Of a stretch of 16,493 nt of DNA, positions 1-7,126 are shown in pieces. The notes under the pieces were generated by a model that searched no databases, was not told where the DNA came from, and saw nothing but the letters and a program-made list of their open reading frames with translations. Positions within the stretch are counted from its first letter, which is position 1, and each line of letters opens with the position of its first letter. The position numbers were made by a program, and so were the translations under genes. Source of the DNA: Hyphomicrobiales bacterium (GTDB lineage Bacteria > Pseudomonadota > Alphaproteobacteria > Rhizobiales > Xanthobacteraceae); contig PKXB01000228.1 in assembly GCA_003133345.1 (NCBI GenBank), forward strand, positions 4,980 through 21,472. The letters are read 5' to 3'.

Positions 1-824
1 AGATCGTCGTCCACCACGTAGCAGCCGGAAAGCTCGAGCGACTTGATCAGGTTGAGCGGCGGCTGCTCGCAGAACATGCCGGTCAGCACGATGCGGCAGT
101 TGTCGCGCATCGGCCGCTCCTCGGCCCGCGCCGCGGCAAGATAATCGCGCAGCATATCGGTATGCTCCTCGACCGGGAGCACGAGACCGGCGCGCACGAT
201 CAGATAGACTTCCGCCGCGGGCGCCTGCCACGGCCGCTCCGCCCGGAAAGTGTAGAGATCGCGCACCAATCGGCGGTTCTCGTTGTAGACCGCGATCGAG
301 TGCCGAAGCTCATCATCGGTTATCGGCTTGCCGCGCAACTCGCCGAGATCGTGCCTGAGCTCCGCCATCTCGTTGACGTAGAAATTTCCCCCGATGTCGT
401 CCCGGTAGTTCTGCGGAACATCAAAATAGTGGGAATAGACATGGGGAAACATCATCTTCCACATGCCGGACAGATTGCGGATCACGTCGCAGATCGACGG
501 GAACAGCATACCGTCGACGAAATCGATACGGCCAGACACGCCAAGCTCGATGGTCGAGCGCGGAATACGGCAGATATAGCTTTGGTAGTAGGCGTCGCCG
601 TGGATGACCTCGAGCTGATCGCCGCCGCCAACGATACCGAGCGGCAACATATCGGCGGCGTGAATGATTTCGCGCGGCACGTAGATCGGCATGTAGCCGA
701 TCACCTTGCGGCCGGGCTTCTCGGCTTTCCATTCGCGCGCGGAGGTGAAGGATAGATCCTCGAACAGCGCGCTCGCGCGGGCGATGATGCCGGCTGTAGC
801 CGAAGGATTCAACGATGTTGCCAT
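1..824 (-). CDS. bcrC: Benzoyl-CoA reductase subunit C (BcrC), 3'-truncated by the window edge
   Basis: The frame is open from ATG 824 to base 1, giving 274 codons without a stop, so the C-terminal part lies outside. The protein resembles the gamma subunit of ATP-dependent benzoyl-CoA reductase, in the 2-hydroxyacyl-CoA dehydratase BcrB/BcrC/HgdC superfamily. That cytoplasmic enzyme reduces benzoyl-CoA to cyclohexa-1,5-diene-1-carbonyl-CoA with reduced ferredoxin and ATP. Visible family features are the GYMPIYVPREIIHAADMLPL stretch (about 43-62), Cys85 (YICRIPRST), Cys112 (FPSICDVIRN) and Cys252 (GMFCEQPP). I take these three Cys as [4Fe-4S] ligands from family knowledge. The start is supported by GAGGT seven bases upstream, inside the end of dch. 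The two genes overlap by 16 bases, implying coupled translation. BcrB, BcrA and BcrD should follow to the left. Recognition as BcrC rather than the paralogous BcrB rests on N-terminal similarity and on gene order. Confidence 0.88.
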   Translation of the reverse strand, partial: MATSLNPSATAGIIARASALFEDLSFTSAREWKAEKPGRKVIGYMPIYVPREIIHAADMLPLGIVGGGDQLEVIHGDAYYQSYICRIPRSTIELGVSGRIDFVDGMLFPSICDVIRNLSGMWKMMFPHVYSHYFDVPQNYRDDIGGNFYVNEMAELRHDLGELRGKPITDDELRHSIAVYNENRRLVRDLYTFRAERPWQAPAAEVYLIVRAGLVLPVEEHTDMLRDYLAAARAEERPMRDNCRIVLTGMFCEQPPLNLIKSLELSGCYVVDDD

Positions 825-1576
825 TGCGGCGACCTCTTCGCGATAAAGGCTTCGAGACCGGCCACCGCGTCGTGGGTGGCCATGAGTTCGTCGAGATAAA
901 GCCGCTCAACGGCGCGGATCTTGTCCTTGACGCGCGCGACGTAGTCGAGCCGCGCCGCCTTGACGGCGTGGCGCAATGAACTCGCACTCTTTGGCTTCAG
1001 ATGTTCTTCGAAATAAGCGAGCGCGGCGCGCTCCGGATCGGCGACCGCTTCATGGGCGATGCCCATGGACGCCGCTTGCGCGCCGGTAATGCTGCGGCCG
1101 GATACCAGGAGATCGAACGAACGCACCGGGCCGATCAATTCCGGCAACAGACAGGAGGCGGCCGGCGCGAACACGCCGAGCTTCATTTCCGGCTGGCCGA
1201 GACTGGCATCCGGAGCGACGAACATGAGATGACCGGCCAGCGCGAGTTCCAGCCCGCCGCCGAGGCATTGGCCGCGCACCGCCACCAGCAGCGGTGCCGG
1301 CGATTCGATCATGCGCAGCACCAGGCGGTGCAGCCCCGCCAGCATGGCGGCGCATTGACCCGGCAGATGCTCCTCGACGCTGGCGCCGAAGCTGAAATGC
1401 GGCCCCTCGGCATCGAGCAGCACCGCGCCGAGCTGGGTGTTGCCGAGGTGCTCGGCCAGCGCTTGGTCGAGCGCCGCGATCATGGCGGCATCGACCAGAT
1501 TAGCCTTCGGCCGGTCGAGCCGCAGCCGCAGCAACCGACCTTCCGCCTCGAACCAGATTTTGAGCGGCTGGTTCAC
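809..1576 (-). CDS. dch: Cyclohexa-1,5-diene-1-carbonyl-CoA hydratase
   Basis: This 255-residue protein belongs to the crotonase superfamily and has about the usual size for Dch. It adds water to the dienoyl-CoA made by benzoyl-CoA reductase, giving 6-hydroxycyclohex-1-ene-1-carbonyl-CoA in the cytoplasm. The two backbone oxyanion-hole stretches are visible: FSFGASVEEHLPGQ at about 61-74 and GQCLGGGLELAL at 102-113. Dch is chosen over other enoyl-CoA hydratases because it sits between oah and bcrC. Translation appears to start at GTG 1576: the oah stop lies two bases upstream, and GAGG sits about eight bases before the GTG. Its 3' end overlaps bcrC by 16 bases. The gene is part of the had-oah-dch-bcrC operon. 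Confidence 0.9.
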   Translation of the reverse strand: MNQPLKIWFEAEGRLLRLRLDRPKANLVDAAMIAALDQALAEHLGNTQLGAVLLDAEGPHFSFGASVEEHLPGQCAAMLAGLHRLVLRMIESPAPLLVAVRGQCLGGGLELALAGHLMFVAPDASLGQPEMKLGVFAPAASCLLPELIGPVRSFDLLVSGRSITGAQAASMGIAHEAVADPERAALAYFEEHLKPKSASSLRHAVKAARLDYVARVKDKIRAVERLYLDELMATHDAVAGLEAFIAKRSPQWQHR

Positions 1577-1578
1577 AG

Positions 1579-2724
1579 CTAGGACCTCACCCGCGGCATG
1601 ATGCTTTCAGTGAGCTCGTCGCTCCAGGGCGTATTCGCCGCCAGCGCCCGGCGCAGCGCCACGAAATCGACTTCCCGCCCGGTCTCCCGCGTGCCTTCGT
1701 TGAAGGCGCGGAAACCCGCGCGCCCTTCCGTCATCATGTTGAGGGCCAGCCAGTCGCGCGCGTTTTCCTTGTTGGCGTTCCACGCGTTGAGCTTCGGCTT
1801 GCGCAACTCCTCGACGGTCTTGGTCGTGCATTCGGGGAAGGTATAGAGCAGCTTGGTGCACAGCGCCTCGACCTTCTCGTCGAGCAGGCTGAGGTCGATG
1901 GTGCCGCGTTTCAACAGCGCCTGACCTTCGGCGGCGGCCGCGCCGGTCTTGGGCTCACCGTGGATGATGCGGCCATATTCATCGAGGTAACGATCGGTGA
2001 TGACCGTCGGATTGGCGACGAATTTGCCGTCAACTTTCAGCGCCGGCACGACCTCGCAAATGACGCCGAGACGATAGGCCTTGTGTGCCGAGAACGGTTC
2101 GCACAGCAGGCCCGAGACCATCGCCTGTTCGCAACCGATCATGACGGGGAGAAAGTCGGTCGCCCCGCCGATCGGCGCCGAGCCGTGCTTGGGGCCGGCC
2201 TGACCGAAGCGAGCGAGATCCTGTGCAATCGAGAAGTCGCAAGCCATGCCGATTTCCTGGCCGCCGCCGATGCGCATGCCGTTGACGCGGCAAATCACCG
2301 GCTTGTCGCAGCCAATAATCGCCGAAACCATGTCGTTGAACAGCCGCATATAGCCGCGGTATTCCTGCGGATTGCCGGCGTAGTACTCGGCGTATTCCTT
2401 GGTGTTGCCTCCGGTGCAAAACGCCTTGTCGCCGGCGCCGGTGAAGACCACCGCAACGACGTCGCGCGCCGCGCTGGCGGCGCGAAATGCCAGAATGGTC
2501 GCCTTCACCATATCGGTCGTGTAGGAGTTGAATTGGCTGGGGTTGTCGAGCGTGATCCAGGCGTTGAACAGCCCGGCCACCGGCTTGCCGTCGGTTCCCT
2601 TCACCGGACGCTTCTCGTAGTGCACGCCTTTGGAGATCGTCTCGCGCGCTTGCTCGGAAACGAGATTGTGATCCTTGGCTTCGGAATTTTGCGCGGCGGC
2701 GACGCGGGCAACTTCAGCGGTCAT
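1579..2724 (-). CDS. oah: 6-oxocyclohex-1-ene-1-carbonyl-CoA hydrolase (ring-opening)
   Basis: This 381-residue crotonase-superfamily enzyme is longer than a typical enoyl-CoA hydratase (about 260) and matches the size of Oah proteins. It hydrates 6-oxocyclohex-1-ene-1-carbonyl-CoA and hydrolytically opens the ring to 3-hydroxypimelyl-CoA. Visible landmarks are an N-terminal extension of about 50 residues, the oxyanion-hole region [19 protein letters not shown] (about 102-120), the second oxyanion segment [15 protein letters not shown] (149-163) and an extended C-terminal region. Its ATG overlaps the had stop codon in an ATGA (2724-2721), and AGGAG lies seven bases upstream. It ends in TAG two bases before the dch GTG. 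Coupled translation of had, oah and dch fits their three consecutive steps. Confidence 0.93.
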   Translation of the reverse strand: MTAEVARVAAAQNSEAKDHNLVSEQARETISKGVHYEKRPVKGTDGKPVAGLFNAWITLDNPSQFNSYTTDMVKATILAFRAASAARDVVAVVFTGAGDKAFCTGGNTKEYAEYYAGNPQEYRGYMRLFNDMVSAIIGCDKPVICRVNGMRIGGGQEIGMACDFSIAQDLARFGQAGPKHGSAPIGGATDFLPVMIGCEQAMVSGLLCEPFSAHKAYRLGVICEVVPALKVDGKFVANPTVITDRYLDEYGRIIHGEPKTGAAAAEGQALLKRGTIDLSLLDEKVEALCTKLLYTFPECTTKTVEELRKPKLNAWNANKENARDWLALNMMTEGRAGFRAFNEGTRETGREVDFVALRRALAANTPWSDELTESIMPRVRS

Positions 2725-3809
2725 AGAGCTGCTCCTAACGGTGCGGGAACGAGAACGGCACGACGCTTGATCGCGCCGGCATGGACTGCCTCGAACACCT
2801 GATTGATTTCACTGAGAGGATGTTTTTCGACGAACGGCGTGACCTTGACGCGGCCGTTCATCACCAGCTCCAAGGCCGCCGGATATAGTTCGGGCGGACA
2901 GCCCCAGTTTCCGATCGCCCGCGCGTGATAGGCCATCAAGTTCGAGAGCCGCACCTCGACCTTATCCATGGTGAATCCGACGACGGCGAGCGTCGCGCCA
3001 TGATTGAGCAGACTGAAGGCCGTCTCCTGGCCGGCGCGGCTGCCGGAACATTCGAAAATGATCCACTCGGTCTGGCGCAGACCATGTTCCTTGGCGAAGG
3101 CCTGAATGGCTGTCTTGAGATCGCGTGTCGTCATCCCTTTGGAATTGAGCGTGAGCGCGGCGCCCTGCCCGGTAATGGCGGCAAGTTTATCCTGGTTGAT
3201 GTCAATCGCGACGACGACACCGCCCAAAGCGGCCGCGATCTGAACAGCATACCCGCCAACGCCGCCAACCCCGTTGACGATGACCAGATCGCCTTTGGTG
3301 ACGCCGGCCTGCACGACCGCCTGGTAGGGCGTGGTCACTGCATCGGCAATCACCGAAAGATCGGCCAGGTCGATTCCGACGCCAGCCAGGCGGTGCTCAT
3401 CGACCACACACAGCCCGCGCGACGGCACGACGATGTGCGTGGCAAAGCCGCCTTGAATATCGTTGCCCGGCATCTTCTGGTTCGGGCAGATCGTCGCGTT
3501 GCCGCGCTGGCAGGCATCGCAGCGACCGCACGGGATCACCGCAGGAATAATAACCGCGCGGTCGGTGAACCAGAGAGCATCTGTGCCGGTGTCGATGACA
3601 TGGCCGCTGATCTCATGCCCGAGCGCCAGCGGCAGTTCGTGCTTGGTGCGCACGCCATCGTAATAATAGCCAAGATCCGTGTGGCAGACCCCACAACCGG
3701 CGATTTCGACCAGGACTTCATCGGGGCCTAGGGTACCGATCTCGAATTCCATCGGAACAAAAGGCTTGCCTGCGCCCGTCATCATCCAACGAATCGGCTT
3801 GGCGCTCAT
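2721..3809 (-). CDS. had: 6-hydroxycyclohex-1-ene-1-carbonyl-CoA dehydrogenase
   Basis: This is a zinc-type medium-chain alcohol dehydrogenase that oxidises 6-hydroxycyclohex-1-ene-1-carbonyl-CoA to the 6-oxo compound with NAD+. From the chosen start the protein has 362 residues, close to known Had enzymes. Catalytic zinc ligands are likely within GCGVCHTD (Cys42) and LALGHE (His65, Glu66). Structural zinc cysteines are 94, 97, 100 and 108. The Rossmann motif GVGGVGG (180-186) is followed by Asp203, consistent with NAD specificity. The open frame reaches back to 3872, but ATG 3809 is preferred. A GGAGGG Shine-Dalgarno stands eight to nine bases before it, and the 21 extra residues upstream ([12 protein letters not shown]...) look non-homologous. 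It is the first gene of the minus-strand operon, reading from the divergent promoter region. Confidence 0.92.
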   Translation of the reverse strand: MSAKPIRWMMTGAGKPFVPMEFEIGTLGPDEVLVEIAGCGVCHTDLGYYYDGVRTKHELPLALGHEISGHVIDTGTDALWFTDRAVIIPAVIPCGRCDACQRGNATICPNQKMPGNDIQGGFATHIVVPSRGLCVVDEHRLAGVGIDLADLSVIADAVTTPYQAVVQAGVTKGDLVIVNGVGGVGGYAVQIAAALGGVVVAIDINQDKLAAITGQGAALTLNSKGMTTRDLKTAIQAFAKEHGLRQTEWIIFECSGSRAGQETAFSLLNHGATLAVVGFTMDKVEVRLSNLMAYHARAIGNWGCPPELYPAALELVMNGRVKVTPFVEKHPLSEINQVFEAVHAGAIKRRAVLVPAPLGAAL

Positions 3810-3899
3810 TGGTCTGCCCTCCGGATTGGCCGGCGTACCCGTCGCCGGACCCGCATGCGGCCTTAATTTCATTCTTCAATCGCCAACCGGTAGACTGCC

Positions 3900-3913
3900 T
3901 TGATCAAGGTCAA
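3900..3913. promoter_or_regulatory. FNR/FixK/AadR-type operator (TTGAT-N4-GTCAA)
   Basis: The sequence TTGATCAAGGTCAA matches the FNR/FixK consensus TTGAT-N4-ATCAA at nine of ten conserved positions. FNR-family proteins such as AadR, FixK and Anr activate anaerobic aromatic degradation genes in proteobacteria. The site overlaps a perfect 12-base palindrome CCTTGATCAAGG (3898-3909) and a tandem TCAAGG repeat (3904-3915). Another regulator using TCAAGG half-sites is therefore a competing reading. Its near-symmetric position between had and korA suggests joint anaerobic control. Confidence 0.6.
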
Positions 3914-3937
3914 GGAAAGCCAAAAAAACGCATTCTA

Positions 3938-3949
3938 GTACTTAAATAC
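3938..3949. promoter_or_regulatory. Short AT-rich palindrome overlapping the predicted korA promoter
   Basis: GTACTTAAATAC is an inverted repeat with one mismatched pair (GTA-cTTAAa-TAC). It overlaps the predicted -10/start region of korA and could be a repressor operator. With only 12 bases in an AT-rich stretch it could also be chance. Confidence 0.25.
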
Positions 3950-3995
3950 ATATTGGAGCCGAGTGCCTGCGAAATGGGCTCTAATCAGGGGATTT

Positions 3996-5720
3996 ATGGC
4001 CATGGCAGCCTCGCCGAGTATCTCGATTGCGATCATTGGCAGCGGTGGCGCCGGCGCCCTGACCACCGTGGATTCCCTGCTCGAAACGGCCAGCGCCGCC
4101 GGCTGGCATGGCCTGTTTACCCGCACCATGGGCCCCCAGATCCGCGGTGGTGAAGCGGCCGGGCTACTTCGCCTAGCGGTTCACCCGGTCGAATGTCTGC
4201 CCGACCGGTTCGACCTCATGATCGGCATCGACTGGCTGAACGCTCACCGTTTCGGCGCTGAAATCAAGGCCGGACCGCAGACTTTGGTGGTCAGCGATCC
4301 GCGCGGCGGGGATCTACCGCCGATGGTGACCCAATCCGGGGCCCGCGTCGTTGAAGTTCCAATGAAGGAGATGGCCAAGGCCATCCCCGACGGCCGTCCC
4401 AACATGATCGCGCTCGGCATCGCAGCTCGGCTACTGGGCTTTACCGTCGAGCAGGCGTTCGCGCCGATCGAGAAACGTCTTGTCGACAAGGGGTCGGCCG
4501 CCATCGCAGCCAGCCTCGCCGGCATCAAGGTCGGGTTCGGCGCGGCAGCCGGCATCGACTTTGGCATGCAACTCGCCGCGCCGACGCCGAGCGCCGCCCG
4601 CCGGTGGTTGCTGTCGGGCAACGAGGCGACCGCGCTCGGCGCCATCCGCGGCGGCATTCGCTTTGCCGCCGCATACCCGATCACGCCGGCGACAGAAATC
4701 CTCGAATGGCTCGCGCCAAACCTCAGCAAAGTCGGCGGGACGCTGCTGCAAGCCGAAGACGAACTCGCGGCCATCAATATGATCATCGGCTCATCCTATG
4801 GCGGTACGCCGGCGCTGACGGCAACCTCCGGCCCCGGACTTTCGCTGATGATCGAAGCGCTTGGTCTTGCCACCTCCGCGGAAATTCCAGTCGTGGTCGT
4901 CGACGTGATGCGCGGCGGGCCATCGACGGGCATTCCCACCAAGTCCGAGCAGGGCGACCTGAATATCGCCATCTACGGCATGCACGGCGACGCGCCGCAT
5001 CTCGTGCTAGCGCCGCAATCGGTCGGTGACTGCGTGTTCACGACGCAATGGGCGACCTATCTCGCGGAAACGCTGCAAGCCCCGGCCATCATTCTATCCG
5101 ACCAGTTCATGGGCCAGTCACGTGCCGCCATCGAACGGCCCGCCGACGTCGCGTTCATCGGTGCACGCAGCATCGCCAGCGAGATTTCTGGCACCTACAT
5201 GCGCCACGCCATGACGGCCAACGGCGTGTCGCCGATGGCCATTCCGGGAACGCGCGGCGGTCAATATACGGCCGACGGTCTCACCCATTCCGAGCGCGCG
5301 ACCCCGACCAGCGGAGCCGCCGACCATCTGGCCCAGCTCGACAAGCGGCGTGACAAGCTCGATCACTTCAACTTCGGCGACCATTGGGCGAGCATCGAAG
5401 GTAGCGGCGATCTCGCGGTCATAACCTGGGGTTCGCTCACCGGCGCCGCGCGCGAAGCGGTCGAACGTGCGGCCGCCGATGGAATCAAAGTCCGCATGAT
5501 CGCGCCGCGCTTGCTGACGCCGATCCAGCCGGAACGGCTCGCAGCCGCCCTTGCCGGTGTCAAACGCATCCTGGTCGTCGAGCAGACCCACGGCGGCCAG
5601 TTCAACAAATTCCTGCGCGCCCACTACGACCTGCCGGCGCCGGTTCGCGTGTTCAACCGGCCGGGACCGCTGCCGATCACCGCCGGCGAAATCCATTATG
5701 CGATCGCGGAATGGAGATGA
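3996..5720 (+). CDS. korA: 2-oxoglutarate:ferredoxin oxidoreductase, gamma-alpha fused subunit KorA
   Basis: This 574-residue protein fuses the gamma domain of 2-oxoacid:acceptor oxidoreductases (about 8-190, with GSGGAG at 15-20 and RTMGPQIRGGEAAG at 43-56) to the alpha domain (about 205-560). The alpha domain carries the YPITP substrate/CoA motif at 227-231, LQAEDELAAI at 251-260 and SGPGLSLM at 278-285. With KorB it oxidises 2-oxoglutarate and CoA to succinyl-CoA and CO2 while reducing ferredoxin. In Thauera this is the electron donor system for benzoyl-CoA reductase, and the neighbouring bcrC fits that role. The frame opens at GTG 3963. ATG 3996 or ATG 4002 is preferred because AGGGGA lies at 3987-3992. 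The 2-oxoglutarate assignment comes from the fused architecture and context; another 2-oxoacid is possible. Confidence 0.85.
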   Translation: MAMAASPSISIAIIGSGGAGALTTVDSLLETASAAGWHGLFTRTMGPQIRGGEAAGLLRLAVHPVECLPDRFDLMIGIDWLNAHRFGAEIKAGPQTLVVSDPRGGDLPPMVTQSGARVVEVPMKEMAKAIPDGRPNMIALGIAARLLGFTVEQAFAPIEKRLVDKGSAAIAASLAGIKVGFGAAAGIDFGMQLAAPTPSAARRWLLSGNEATALGAIRGGIRFAAAYPITPATEILEWLAPNLSKVGGTLLQAEDELAAINMIIGSSYGGTPALTATSGPGLSLMIEALGLATSAEIPVVVVDVMRGGPSTGIPTKSEQGDLNIAIYGMHGDAPHLVLAPQSVGDCVFTTQWATYLAETLQAPAIILSDQFMGQSRAAIERPADVAFIGARSIASEISGTYMRHAMTANGVSPMAIPGTRGGQYTADGLTHSERATPTSGAADHLAQLDKRRDKLDHFNFGDHWASIEGSGDLAVITWGSLTGAAREAVERAAADGIKVRMIAPRLLTPIQPERLAAALAGVKRILVVEQTHGGQFNKFLRAHYDLPAPVRVFNRPGPLPITAGEIHYAIAEWR

Positions 5721-5722
5721 CC

Positions 5723-6547
5723 ATGTCGAGCGTCGCCTATAAACAAGCGGACTACAAATCCGACGTGAAGCCGATCTGGTGCCCCGGTTGCGGCGACTAT
5801 CATGTGCTGATGTCATTCGGCCGCGCCTTCGCTCAATTGGGCTTGCCGCCCGAGAAGATCGCCGTGATATCCGGCATCGGCTGCTCATCGCGGATTCCCG
5901 CCTACACCAATTGCTACGGCTTTCACGGCGTGCACGGCCGCTCGCTCGCGCTCGCCGCCGGCCTGAAAGTGACACGGCCCGACCTCACGGTCGTTGTCGC
6001 CAGCGGCGACGGCGACGGCTACTCGATCGGCGGCAACCACTTCCTGCACGCCTGCCGCCGCAACATCGACATGACCTATGTGGTGATGGACAACCACATC
6101 TACGGCATGACCAAGGGGCAGCCCTCGCCCACCACCGAGCCGGAATTCGACACCGCGCTGTCGCCGGGCGGCACCGGCGTGGCGCCATTCCACCCGCTGG
6201 TGGTCGCGCTCGCTTCGGGAGCGAACTTCATCGCCCGCTGCTTCTCCGGCGAACCCAACCAAACCGCCGACGTGCTGGCGCAAGCGATCAAACATCCGGG
6301 ATTCTCCTTCGTCGAAATCCTCAGCCCCTGCGTGACTTTTCGCCCCGATGAAAAAGCGTGGAAGGATATGGTGCACCCGGCCCCGGTCACCGAGACTTCG
6401 GATCAGGGCAAGGCGGCGCGCCGGCTGATGACCGACGACGGCTTCAACATCGGCATTCTGTACCGCGGCAATCGCCCGCCGTTTCAACCCGCCATCGGCG
6501 CAAGCAACGTCGATCTGTCGGAGCTGGAGAAGGACTTCGAGCTATGA
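5723..6547 (+). CDS. korB: 2-oxoglutarate:ferredoxin oxidoreductase, beta subunit KorB
   Basis: This is the thiamine diphosphate-binding beta subunit, 274 residues from the chosen start. Likely ligands of the internal [4Fe-4S] cluster are Cys20 and Cys23 (WCPGCGDY), Cys54 (GIGCSSR) and Cys203 (SPCVTF). The ThDP/Mg motif is GDGD at 95-98 with Asn105 (GGNH). A second signature, NHIYGMTKGQ, lies near 124-133; its Lys differs from the Gly in the paralogue at 13517-14353. Three in-frame ATGs are available (5711, 5717, 5723). The last has GGAG six bases upstream, while the first two overlap the korA stop at 5718-5720. Either way it is coupled to korA. It ends in an ATGA overlap with the next gene. 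Confidence 0.88.
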   Translation: MSSVAYKQADYKSDVKPIWCPGCGDYHVLMSFGRAFAQLGLPPEKIAVISGIGCSSRIPAYTNCYGFHGVHGRSLALAAGLKVTRPDLTVVVASGDGDGYSIGGNHFLHACRRNIDMTYVVMDNHIYGMTKGQPSPTTEPEFDTALSPGGTGVAPFHPLVVALASGANFIARCFSGEPNQTADVLAQAIKHPGFSFVEILSPCVTFRPDEKAWKDMVHPAPVTETSDQGKAARRLMTDDGFNIGILYRGNRPPFQPAIGASNVDLSELEKDFEL

Positions 6548-7074
6548 GCAAGTCAGCGGGCACTCCGAAGGTCGCCAACCTCAACGATCTGCTGGCGGTC
6601 GCCTATCAGATCGAGATCGACGCGGTCGACCGCTATAATCTGCTGGCCGATCAGATGGAAACCCACAACAATCCAGAACTGGTCAAGGTGTTCCGCGATC
6701 TGGCCCGCGCCGAAGGCATCCATGGCGAGGAAATCCGCCGCCTCGCCGGCGATTTCGACGTCGCCGCGCACGCCCGCCAGATTGCGAAATTCGAGCGCAG
6801 CGAAAGCCCGGAAGAGGCCGAGCTCGGCTCCGCGCACTACCTGATGACGCCGTGGCATGCCTTGCAGCTGTCGCTCGCCGGCGAAAAGCGCGCGCTGGCC
6901 TATTTCACCTCGATCGTGGAGACGGCAAAGGATCCGAAGGTCAAGACGCTGGCGGCGGAACTGGTCGAAGAGGAGGCCGAACACGTCAGCCTCGTGCATC
7001 GGCTGCTGCTCCGCTATCCGAAGCCGAGCGAGTCCTGGGCGGACGATCTGGATCCGCCGGTTTCGCAGGAATAG
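6544..7074 (+). CDS. Ferritin-like (rubrerythrin-type) diiron protein
   Basis: This 176-residue, mostly helical protein has the two-ExxH pattern of ferritin-like diiron carboxylates: Glu24, Glu57-xx-His60, Glu114 and Glu144-xx-His147. It lacks the C-terminal rubredoxin domain of classical rubrerythrin, since there are no cysteines at all. By family knowledge such proteins handle peroxide, oxygen or iron in the cytoplasm. The frame is open further upstream, but ATG 6544 overlaps the korB stop as ATGA and has AAGGA about nine bases before it, so it belongs to the korAB operon. I infer a role in protecting or supplying iron-sulfur proteins such as Kor or benzoyl-CoA reductase. The exact activity cannot be read from the sequence. 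Confidence 0.75.
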   Translation: MSKSAGTPKVANLNDLLAVAYQIEIDAVDRYNLLADQMETHNNPELVKVFRDLARAEGIHGEEIRRLAGDFDVAAHARQIAKFERSESPEEAELGSAHYLMTPWHALQLSLAGEKRALAYFTSIVETAKDPKVKTLAAELVEEEAEHVSLVHRLLLRYPKPSESWADDLDPPVSQE

Positions 7075-7126
7075 CGCCGGCCATTCGGCTCCGCGCCAGC
7101 CGCTGTCCCGATTGAAACGTGCGCGA
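7075..7126. other. Short convergent intergenic gap without a clear terminator
   Basis: The korAB operon and the pad operon converge here with 52 bases between stop codons. A five-base-pair stem (CGGCT 7086-7090 with AGCCG 7098-7102) is present but has no T-run on either strand. I see no strong intrinsic terminator, so read-through into the opposing operon or factor-dependent termination is possible. Confidence 0.35.

Larger units (their letters stand above)
3810..3995. promoter_or_regulatory. Divergent promoter region between had and korA
   Basis: This 186-base gap separates two divergent operons and is clearly more AT-rich than its surroundings, especially 3920-3955. It holds an FNR/FixK-like box and a short palindrome, both listed separately. 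Measured from the box centre (3906.5), a class II placement at -41.5 would put transcription starts near 3948 for korA and near 3865 for had. That leaves leaders of roughly 50 bases on each side. TAGTAC at 3936-3941 is a possible -10 element for korA. No convincing -10 stands out on the had side. Shine-Dalgarno sequences are visible for both genes. The transcription starts are inferred. Confidence 0.6.

Noticed and set aside
162..755. Plus-strand frame of 197 codons opposite bcrC
   Set aside because: It is a shadow of the bcrC frame in GC-rich DNA: Arg/His/Asp-rich, with no recognisable family and no ribosome binding site.
3810..3872. Longer had start giving 21 extra residues
   Set aside because: ATG 3809 has a strong GGAGGG and gives the expected N-terminus; the extension lies in promoter DNA.
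5118..5975. Minus-strand frame of 285 codons across the korA/korB junction
   Set aside because: It lies opposite two well-supported genes and is Arg-rich without domain motifs.
6358..6543. Longer start for the ferritin-like gene inside korB
   Set aside because: The extension is korB DNA in another frame. ATG 6544 has an AAGGA sequence and the ATGA overlap.
7086..7102. Terminator between the convergent operons
   Set aside because: The stem is only five base pairs and has no T-run on either strand.
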